Below, one piece after another: positions 1 to 7,593 of a stretch of DNA of 18,939 nucleotides (position 1 is its first letter; the number at the start of each line of letters is the position of its first letter). The notes below the pieces were generated by a model. The model made no database searches and was not told the DNA's origin. It was given only the letters and a program-made list of their open reading frames with translations. Source of the stretch: Asterionellopsis glacialis (lineage: Eukaryota; Bacillariophyta; Plagiogrammaphyceae; Rhaphoneidales; Asterionellopsidaceae); the NCBI GenBank assembly GCA_014885115.2, contig WKLE02005949.1, positions 1 through 18,939 of the forward strand, given 5' to 3'. Both the position numbers and the translations under genes were made by a program.

Positions 1-328
1 TTGAAAATTACTTAATACGGATTTTAAATTTCATGTGCAATTGTATTCGCGCAGATTTCAGTAATTTTTTCGCACGGTGCAGATATTGTTACGGTGCTCT
101 TGTAGTCCTAGCAGCAACACACGGTAAATCTACTTGAGGTAAATATGTCAAGATCTTGTTGGTCTACTTGTTAGAACCAGCTGCCCTTGAGACAACATTG
201 AACGCAACATATCCATGATATCGTTTGTTATCAGGATATCGTTTTTATCATTGCAAGGACATCACGGACTCATTGCCTGAAAGGAAGCCATTTTCGTATA
301 AAATCGAGTGCTACTAGAGAGTTTAATC
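1..328. promoter_or_regulatory. Upstream region of the SGNH-like gene
   Basis: This is the non-coding 5' flank of the gene starting at 329. No ORF of note lies on either strand. An imperfect direct repeat sits at 217-250, about 80-110 bases before the ATG. No TATA element can be assigned with confidence. The region is called regulatory by position only. Confidence 0.4.
217..250. repeat. Tandem imperfect 17/16-bp direct repeat upstream of the SGNH-like gene
   Basis: Copy 1 is GATATCGTTTGTTATCA (217-233) and copy 2 is GATATCGTTTTTATCA (235-250). They are separated by one base, and the second lacks one base. Each copy carries the palindrome GATATC. The position just upstream of the transcription unit would suit a repeated factor-binding site, but this is inference. 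Confidence 0.6.
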
Positions 329-3300
329 ATGGCACAACTTGAAATGGAACCCGACGAAATTGAAATGTCCAGTTTGTTGGAAAGCAAAGGCGTAAATTCC
401 AACGAAAACAATGGTGACCACCGTCGCGTCAATCAGAGAAAGACTTCATCCAAAAACGGATCGTTGTCGTCTTCTGCTGGTTCCGCATTACAAAAAATTA
501 CGTCTCCAGATGGAGGGTCGTCTTCAATGACATCTATGAAATACTTTTCAATGGCATTGCTAGCATTTTCGGTATACATCTGGATCGTCCGTACAGGAGG
601 AGCGTTACGAAAACAAACTGCGAACGCTTCAGGACAACCCGGTCAACAAAATACGCATTCATCATCTTTTGGTGGTTTAAATAACATTGCACATCCAGCA
701 GGTGCCAAGGCAGCTGCGAAGGGTGAAGGGATTGCATTTGAAAGTGATTCTATCTTTGTACCGGTATCGAACTTGGGCCATGCAGTCAAATCATTAAACG
801 TAGAAAACATTATGAATTTGTATGGTCATTATGTACATGATGAACATCGGTCACCCTATGCCTCACATTTATATGATAAATCGAAAGAATTTCTTGGTAC
901 GTTTTATTTTCTTTTTGGGGGGTTGACGACAATGATACGACGCACAAGCCACATCTATGATATTCGATACTTACTAACAGAGAACCATTGATTTCTTTTC
1001 CTGTATTGCCTACCACTGATCATCTCTATGAACCATCGCTATTGCTTTTTTGACCTCCTGAAATAATCCATATATATCTTATTATGTAGATCAACAACAA
1101 GAGAAGTTTATAGAAAAAATGAAAAAAGTACGTCAAACGTGGGGCGCATGGGATTTTGTAGACGATTTTGCAGAGGAACGTCCATGGGCTGATTTCACGA
1201 ATGACGATTATAAGGATAAGGCAAATGAAGATTTTATACCAGGATCTTGGCAAACAGATGAAGAATATGTATCTAAATTTATCACGGAAGCCAAATCGTT
1301 AGTGGACCGTGTTACGGAGGCTATCTACGCTGAATATGGATCCCCACTTTACAATGATAAACATGAAAAGATCTTAACAGATGATCAACTAAAGGAACGC
1401 GAAGAAAAATGGAAAATACATATATTACCATCAAGAAACAGTAGTTATGACTTTTCATCTGCTAAACCGCAACATCTACCCATTAAAGGTATTGCAGTCT
1501 TGACAGATGTAGCGTTTGCAGGTTTGGTACGAAAGTTATTACACGCGCTCATCACTAATGATGAGTTCTATGCAGTGTTGGGTGGACATTCTGCTGCAGC
1601 TGGGCACGGGAATAACTTTCAACAAAATAGAATTTTAATGTTTCATCGAATTATGGAACCGTAAGTGATACATGCATGCTAAAAAGGGTGTGACTGAATA
1701 TTGCTATAATGCACTTTTACCAATGTTGAACTAACTCTATTAGTTTTCTGATGCAATGAATGGATCATTGAATAACGCAGTGTCTTCGATAAATTAGGTA
1801 TTCGATTGATTTCACGTAACATGGCTATGGGTGGTGTCGGGACTTTGCAGATATCCTTAGGTGGTGCTGATTTGTATGGCGAAGCTGATATTATGGAATG
1901 GGATAGTGGTATGACGGAAAATTCCCCGCCGCCTATTGACTTTTTCAACAAACAAGCTATATTGACAGGTGAACGTGTCCCTTTACTTTTGCATGCCAAT
2001 CCAGGGAGACAATTTAACGTTTTGGAGGAAACGAATCATACGGCGTGGGCTGGACATTACCTTGAAGATGTGTCCATGTTACCTGAGACAGTTGACTTAG
2101 CTCAAGCTCAAACGTTACCATGGGCCACACGGTTTTTGAATGGATTCGAATCACGCGACGATAAATACAACGCCATCTGTTGGGAACCACGATCGGATGT
2201 TATTCCGCTCATCAATCAAGATCCACACCCTGGAAGTCAGGTAGGGTGGCACCCTGGAAATCGTGTCCACCAGTGGCAAGGGAGAAAACTGGCTTTGGTT
2301 GTACTTAAAGGGTTGGCTGCAGCTTTGGAACAATGGGAGAAAGGAATTGAAACAGATGGCTTTCCCTTGGCTGAAAAGTATTGGCATATAGGTCCTAGTT
2401 ACCAAACGATTCGAGAAAATTTAAGGACTCACATCAATACTCCGAAGGGAGATGGTGAAGAGGATGTCCGATCTCCATGTGAAAAGCTGATCCCGTGGAT
2501 GCCACGAATTTGTCGTGTTGCCATGCATGGGTATGGTATGTGGCAACCAAGAGCACACCAAGATTATGATTTACTTAACATATTGCATGCAGCTCCGAAT
2601 GGATACAAACCGACATATCCAGACAAGCAACTGTACACAAGCTTTGATTTGTTGCCACTCAATCAAGCTGTCCCTGATAATGAAATTGATGTCCATGCTA
2701 TTGCAATTGCAACTACAGCTCCTGCTCCTGATTTAGACCATAGTTGGACTGATGACGTCGAAATTGACAACAATGCTACCCAGACTAATTCATCTACTTC
2801 ACCACCTAGCCGAAGGTGGTTGACCGCAGCATCCCATAAAGCTTTCCGAGCAAGCACAAAAAATACCGCAGCATCATTAGCAGCTGCTACAAATCCAATG
2901 GCTTTTCGCACGGGAGTGCACCGACAGCTGGCCGCCTCTGGAAATGACGATGATATTGTTCCTGGAAGAGGTTGGGAAACGACTGGATGGAGAGTTACAA
3001 GTGGACTTTGCGACGGATCTGCCATGTCAACATGCGGTCGTATCAAAGACGAGGATAAATGTCTCATGACCGGTGCTAATGATAATCATTTAGATGTGCA
3101 CGGTACACCACTGAGTGGTTGGTTGGTATTTACTGTCCCAAACGTAAAGGAGGGGATCATCCTTGCACGCATGGAGTGGTGGTGCGGTTCTGCAAACAAA
3201 ATAACAGAGAGTTGGACAGAAGTGAACGACGGGAAAACTGCGGATACGACACCATATAATGCATCCGCCGTTGATGGCAGACATCGGGAACTTGGTAAAC

Positions 3301-3572
3301 CTACTCCGGATCAGTTGGTTCCTCAGGATTTTGAAATGGATATTGCCATCAATGGGAAAATCACGAAAGTTATGAAACGTGAGGAATGGTTGACGCATAT
3401 AGCTGAATTTACCAAAAACTGTGCTGTGTGGCCACTATTTAATGACGAAGAAATGGCTAAACGTGATTGGAAGGATGGCGAAGACGGTGAAGATATACAA
3501 GTTGCTATACGATTCCGTTCTTCAACGCCCAAGAAAGCCGGGTATTGCGTTTCACACGTTTACTATGCTTAA
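329..3572 (+). CDS. Type II membrane protein with SGNH-hydrolase-like core, unknown substrate
   Basis: Three exons: 329-896, 1090-1660 and 1781-3572. Introns are 897-1089 (GTACGT...TAG) and 1661-1780 (GTAAGT...CAG). The joined frame gives 976 residues. The start is the ATG at 329; the frame is open a little upstream but only through a GTG. Residues 1-70 are polar and probably cytoplasmic. Residues 71-89 form one hydrophobic anchor, followed by a long lumenal or extracellular part. The conserved-looking core has GGHSAAAGHGN (354-364), RNMAMGG (392-398), WDSG (420-423) and HPGNRVH (537-543). These resemble SGNH blocks I, II, III and V, with Ser357 and His537 as catalytic candidates. The usual Asp three residues before the block-V His is not there. 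A low-complexity Ser/Thr/Ala linker (about 693-763) leads to an unassigned Trp/Cys-containing C-terminal domain (about 777-976). The topology fits a Golgi or cell-surface enzyme acting on polysaccharide or glycoprotein, which is inference. The gene model is sound; the function is open. Confidence 0.82.
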
Positions 3573-3681
3573 ACCAAGCCGCGAACAACAGCAGCATAAA
3601 TAGGTGTAAATAGTAGTCCCTTTTGCCCTCTGGGCTGAGATAGCTTTAACAATCTTGTTTATATCGAAAAATTATTAGATT

Positions 3682-3687
3682 TTTATT
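3682..3687 (-). terminator. Candidate polyadenylation signal of the SDR gene
   Basis: AATAAA on the minus strand lies 40 bases past the SDR stop codon, a normal distance for a cleavage and polyadenylation signal. It lies in the 154-base convergent gap shared with the SGNH-like gene's 3' end. Algal signals are loosely defined, so this is a weak call. Confidence 0.35.
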
Positions 3688-3726
3688 TGTTCGCAACAGA
3701 ATAGAGCCACTTTACAACGTACTTGT

Positions 3727-4557
3727 TCATAATCCAAATTCGTCAAAGGTTTTTCCGTCAGGGTTTGTAGCAGTTTCGATCGATGGATCAATTGCACTAA
3801 GAACCTTCTTTTCAGCAGCTGCTGACGTCAAAGTCTTTACAACGAGATCAGCAACATCCTCGCGATGGATTGTTCCAATAGCAGAGGTATCCTCTGTAAC
3901 GATAGCTTTGCCGGTGGCTGGTTCACTTTTCAATCCACCTGGACGAATGATAGTCCAGTTAGTATTGGTGTAATATTTGATCAACACATTCTCAGCACGT
4001 TGCTTAGCTGCTAGGGCATCCTTCAGCACTTCATAGGCAGATTCAGGTATTGCATCCTTGGAATTACCGCATCCAATACTAGTCACAAGGACGACACGAG
4101 TCACGCCTAAGATACCTGCCGCCTCAATAACATTGTTATTACCTTCGTAATCAACACGTTTGGCATCGCCATCACCTGTAGCAGCTGCACCACCAAGTGT
4201 TGTAATGGCAGCATCACACCCGTCCATATTATTCTCAACAGATTTGTAATCAAAGGCATCACCCTTGACAGGAGTGACTCCTTCGATACCAGCAAGTTCT
4301 TCCATAGCCTCATCACTTCGTACAAGCGCTACGACTTGATGACCATTGGCAACAAGCTTTTCAACAATATGTTTTCCAACTCCACGTGATCCACCAGCTA
4401 CAAATACTTTGTCGTAGTTGGTATTACCAGCAGCCATTTCAAGACCAAACGATACTCTACTTTTGGCATTAGCGAACGAAGGAGATACAAATGCAGAACA
4501 GTAAGTGGTAGCTGCAAGTACAGCAATAACTGCAAGGATTTTATTCGCAGCAAACAT
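3727..4557 (-). CDS. Plastid-type NAD(P)-binding atypical SDR (NmrA / At2g37660-like)
   Basis: A single exon encodes 276 residues. Residues 1-22 are a hydrophobic signal peptide ending Cys-Ser-Ala, followed by Phe23. This matches the Ala-Phe junction of diatom bipartite plastid presequences, and a Ser/Lys/Arg-rich transit-like stretch runs to about 40. The dinucleotide-binding glycine motif GGSRGVG (55-61) follows the first beta strand. Family signs are LVTSIGCG, the later WTIIRPGGL and IHREDVADLVV. Proteins of this atypical SDR group bind NAD(P)H, and several are chloroplast proteins; the substrate of most is unknown. A Tyr-x-x-x-Lys pair occurs around EVLK but I cannot confirm it as the catalytic pair. 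The gene is convergent with the SGNH-like gene. A soluble stromal oxidoreductase or redox-sensing protein is the best guess. Confidence 0.85.
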   Translation of the reverse strand: MFAANKILAVIAVLAATTYCSAFVSPSFANAKSRVSFGLEMAAGNTNYDKVFVAGGSRGVGKHIVEKLVANGHQVVALVRSDEAMEELAGIEGVTPVKGDAFDYKSVENNMDGCDAAITTLGGAAATGDGDAKRVDYEGNNNVIEAAGILGVTRVVLVTSIGCGNSKDAIPESAYEVLKDALAAKQRAENVLIKYYTNTNWTIIRPGGLKSEPATGKAIVTEDTSAIGTIHREDVADLVVKTLTSAAAEKKVLSAIDPSIETATNPDGKTFDEFGL

Positions 4558-4974
4558 GATGGGTTAGTCTAGTTTGTGTATTGTATGTGTTGTGATGACG
4601 TTTAAATTTGAAAGGGGCCGGCAGAAGACGAGAAATGAGTGACACCAAATGGACGACAAATAAAGCACAGCGTAATGATGATGCGGTATTATGAAGTTTG
4701 TGATATGCTGTAACCTCTCATGTTGTCAGTCGCGTCCTCGTGTTGTGCATCCAGAGCCTATCCTTTTCCACATCAAGACAAGATTTTTCTTTCTCACATC
4801 ATGATACGTCATTCAACTTCAATGTCTACAGTCTGTAATCGGTAGGTGCCTTTAAATAAATTGCTGATTTTGCAAGTCAGTCTGTCGTCGGTCTCACATA
4901 AAATCAAATTGATTCGAATCATTCATTATCGGCTGGCATTGTTTGCAAAACGACTCTTTCCAGATGCAGGTCTA

Positions 4975-4988
4975 CCGCCGCCGCCGCC
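4975..4988. repeat. Short (CCG)n run
   Basis: Four CCG units plus CC stand out in an otherwise AT-leaning intergenic stretch. No function is assigned. Confidence 0.7.
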
Positions 4989-5700
4989 AAATCCACTACA
5001 CCATTGCCACCATGCCAGTCGTCATAATCCAATATCTCTCCCACTTTTACCACCAAGTGCCTGCATTTATCGGAGAAGAGGAAAAATCAATGAAGTAGAG
5101 GTTAAATATAAATGGTTGCGATGAAAGAAAGATCCATCTCCTAGTGTTTTTTTTCACCTCTCAATGCCCTTTTGAAAATGCATTACGTGCCCGTCAAGTG
5201 AATATTCACCGAAAAGAGGTCTTTGAACCTTTATGAATTGCGCTTGAAAGTTCCACCAAACAGAAGGATGTAAGTACATCCACTGAACTAAAAGTAAAAT
5301 TTGACAAAAATACAAGTTTCTGTGAACATTCTTTTTGTTCTAGATGAACTGGGTCAGTCGAGAATGTAGTTTTCTTTTCCTTTTAGAATATTTTAGTAGA
5401 TACTGTAATATTCTAGCTGTACAGTTTTATAGCAAAGGCGATCTATTGTTTTCAAAGCAGAAAACGCTTTTGAATAACAAGATAAAGATCAAACTAATAT
5501 CGCTTTGATATCACTCCAACTAGTTTGTCTATTTTTGTGCAACCCGTCTTGTGATGGCTACTCTAGGAATAATGCCTTGAATCTCGTTTTGCACACCCAA
5601 AAAAAACTGACACACGCAGAAGAATAAATAATGGGGAATGTACCAAAACTTTAGAAACAGCTGCAATTTCATACTAGCAGGTGCCTCTGATGTAATATGA

Positions 5701-5719
5701 ATTCATTCATTCATTCATT
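5701..5719. repeat. (ATTC)n microsatellite, 4.75 units
   Basis: A tetranucleotide array of four full ATTC units plus ATT, preceded by GA so that an EcoRI-type GAATTC is formed. It lies in the intergenic region with no gene link. Confidence 0.85.
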
Positions 5720-6150
5720 TGTTTGTCTGCTTTCTAATTTGAGAGGAATACAGTCAATACTAAACGATGAAATAATCATGAGATTCTGAACCATTTTGAT
5801 TCGTCGATACCAAGAAGTCAAAAACAATAAAGCTGAGTGGACTTTTGACTTGGTTGTTGTACTACATGTGTGTGCTTTACCATAATCTCTTTTTCGAGAA
5901 AGAAAACCGTTCTGTTTTTCAAAATACAAAATGAATTTATACTATACCGTGTTTTTGAAAATACGTTTACCTTATATAAAGTTGCGAACGTAAAAAATAC
6001 TGCTCGATTAACAAACAAGATAATCGAAACATGTATGTTCTTGAAGTGTTTCTTTTTTACGAATCTCTTTCCAAAAGTATTCTTTCTCCAACAATAATGC
6101 CTTTTTTTTTCACTTTTCTTTTTCATCTTGTAAGTGTGCCCCCATTATGG

Positions 6151-6185
6151 TGTAGTGTAGTGTAGTGTAGTGTAGTGTAGTGTAG
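6151..6185. repeat. (TGTAG)7 pentanucleotide array abutting the SmB stop codon
   Basis: Seven perfect TGTAG units (35 bases) end at 6185; the SmB stop occupies 6186-6188. On the SmB transcript this reads UAA followed at once by seven CUACA units, so the array opens the 3' UTR. It is perfect and therefore likely length-variable between strains. Confidence 0.95.
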
Positions 6186-6885
6186 TTAGTATGGCATACC
6201 TCTCCCCATTCCTGGTGGAGGAGGAGGAGGCGGTCCACCCATACCACCGGGCGGTGGAGGAGGAGGCGGTGGTCCAACACCCATTCCAGGTGCACCTACA
6301 CCATGTACAGGTGCTGCACCTAATCCGGGTGGTGCCATTCCAGGTCCTGCATTAGGTGGTGGAACAGCAAGACCTACTGCGCTGCCACGTCCAGCACTTC
6401 GTGCCATTCCTGGTCCACCTGGCATTAACTTAGCACCACTGGATGACGGTGGTGGTGGACCTTCGACGACTAAACTTACAACGTTTTCACCACGAACCAA
6501 TACTAACCCCAATACGCGTTTTAGCTGTTTCTCTTCGACTATATTGGAAGACGAGGATGACTTCTTTTTGGATGTCCGGAATTCCTCGGCTTCGCTCAAC
6601 ACTAAATTCAAATGTTTATCGAACGCTAAAAATGTACCCACAATGGACCGTCCGTCTTGCAATGTCACACGTAATCGATGTTCCACATAACGTAATAATT
6701 TACTACCCTTCCCACTTGGCTGTGCAACGAAAGAAGTGAAGAAGAGTATGCAGCGTTAGTAAGCAGGAAAAGCTTCGAAAGGATGAAGCATTGCTCAGAG
6801 TTGAATCAAACCGAGCCAATCGGTTCCATTCATATCAAATTTATTGCCGAACACGAAACACCCTGATATCGTGAAAACGTACCAT
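6186..6885 (-). CDS. Small nuclear ribonucleoprotein Sm-B (SmB/B')
   Basis: Two exons are read on the minus strand. Exon 1 contributes only the ATG (6885-6883) and exon 2 is 6719-6186, giving 178 residues. SmB is one of seven Sm proteins forming the ring on U1, U2, U4 and U5 snRNAs in the spliceosome. The Sm1 motif covers about 12-48, with QDGR, GTF and FDKHLNLVL. The Sm2 motif is at 69-88, with LGLVLVRGEN, the RNA-binding Arg-Gly-Asn type signature. A lysine/serine-rich loop separates them, as is usual for SmB. The tail is rich in Pro, Gly and Met, with polyproline runs ending in GMGRGMPY; such tails bind WW and GYF domain splicing factors and carry methylated Arg-Gly sites. It is shorter than the human tail. 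Without the intron the frame would lack the N-terminal PSGKGSKLLRYV helix, which matches the SmB family start, so the two-exon model is strongly supported. Confidence 0.94.
6720..6882 (-). other. SmB intron inserted directly after the start codon
   Basis: The donor GTACGT begins at 6882, immediately after ATG. The acceptor CAG ends at 6720. A perfect TACTAAC branch-point box lies at 6761-6755 (branch A at 6756, 36 bases from the acceptor), followed by a pyrimidine-rich tract. Removing these 163 bases joins ATG to CCA-AGT-GGG and yields the family N-terminus. Confidence 0.9.
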
Positions 6886-7593
6886 GATTGCAGCACCTTT
6901 CTAGAATCACAGTGTCAGTTGACTCCGATAATGAAATTACCGGTAGGTGTGTTGGTTTATTGCCTTCTCTTGCTTGGCCTGTCGCTGTTGGTCCAATCTT
7001 TGGTCCAATCTTCGGGCGCCAGTGCACACAAAAAGGAGGTCTGCCGCTATCTCGTGATCTTCGGGCTATCTCTATCACACAGATCGGATAGACTACATCT
7101 CTGTGGTCCCAAGGAATGACAGACATATAATAGGTCCTACTGGTAAATAAAGCCGCCGAACACCAGCTCAATACCGACTGAGGACGGACCACTTTCGTTT
7201 TTATATTTTAATAAACGAGTCTTGCTGTCACTCGATGCCATCCGTTCTACAGAAAGAAACACCAGAATATTGTGTATTATTGGAAATGTCTTCCCATCGC
7301 AACTTTACTATATGAATTCACATCGTGTAAGAGATCTACTTGGGCTGAATCATGTACGTTTTTAACTTTTTTGAATGACGTCTTTTGTCTTTTGTGCACC
7401 TGCCTGGCGCTGACTGATCCATCAGATATATCAGATCCCATCACACAGGACAACCACCGATAATTTTTCTCTTGCAAGCACGAAGAGCTACTCTACTGTA
7501 GAGAACAACTTTCACGGTTTCTGTTCTGAACACATCATCATTGATCATCATTCGTAGAAGAATTTACTGTTAGATTGAAAAGCGAGAAACAAG
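6886..7593. promoter_or_regulatory. Divergent promoter region between SmB and the PPR gene
   Basis: About 0.7 kb separates the two head-to-head start codons, so both promoters should lie here. A tandem 12-bp repeat with CCAAT cores is at 6988-7011. A small ORF from the ATG at 6931 has a hydrophobic N-terminus but no other support. ATCAGAT occurs twice with a two-base gap near 7424-7439. No RNA gene is seen. Confidence 0.5.
6988..7011. repeat. Tandem 12-bp repeat with two CCAAT cores
   Basis: TTGGTCCAATCT occurs twice head to tail (6988-6999 and 7000-7011). Each unit contains CCAAT and, through the overlapping TTGG, its inverse. CCAAT is the core bound by NF-Y-type factors in eukaryotes. The position about 100 bases upstream of the SmB ATG suits a promoter element. 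Binding is inferred. Confidence 0.55.

Larger units (their letters stand above)
4558..6150. other. Long intergenic region without a convincing gene
   Basis: About 1.6 kb lies between the SDR start and the SmB 3' end. The left part must hold the SDR promoter. The longest frame (4846-5124, +) has no ATG and is proline-rich only because of a GCC-type run at 4975-4988. The AT-rich frames at 5711-6126 are low-complexity and lack family character. A donor/acceptor pair that could bound a 74-base intron is at 5270-5343, but the flanking sequence has no useful frame. An (ATTC)n array is at 5701-5719. I find no tRNA, rRNA or recognisable snRNA. Confidence 0.5.

Noticed and set aside
2663..3532. Minus-strand ORFs inside the SGNH-like gene
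   Set aside because: They are antisense shadows of exon 3, which has a continuous frame and good splice junctions.
4909..4920. TGATTCGAATCA, resembling a tRNA T-loop
   Set aside because: It is a 12-bp palindrome; flanking bases do not form the T-stem, and no D or anticodon arm is present upstream.
4846..5124. 92-residue proline-rich ORF on the + strand
   Set aside because: It has no ATG in frame, starts only with GTG, and its proline run comes from the (CCG)n tract. It shows no family features.
5711..6126. Several overlapping AT-rich ORFs on both strands
   Set aside because: They are low-complexity Phe/Lys/Asn-rich frames expected by chance in AT-rich DNA, and mutually overlapping.
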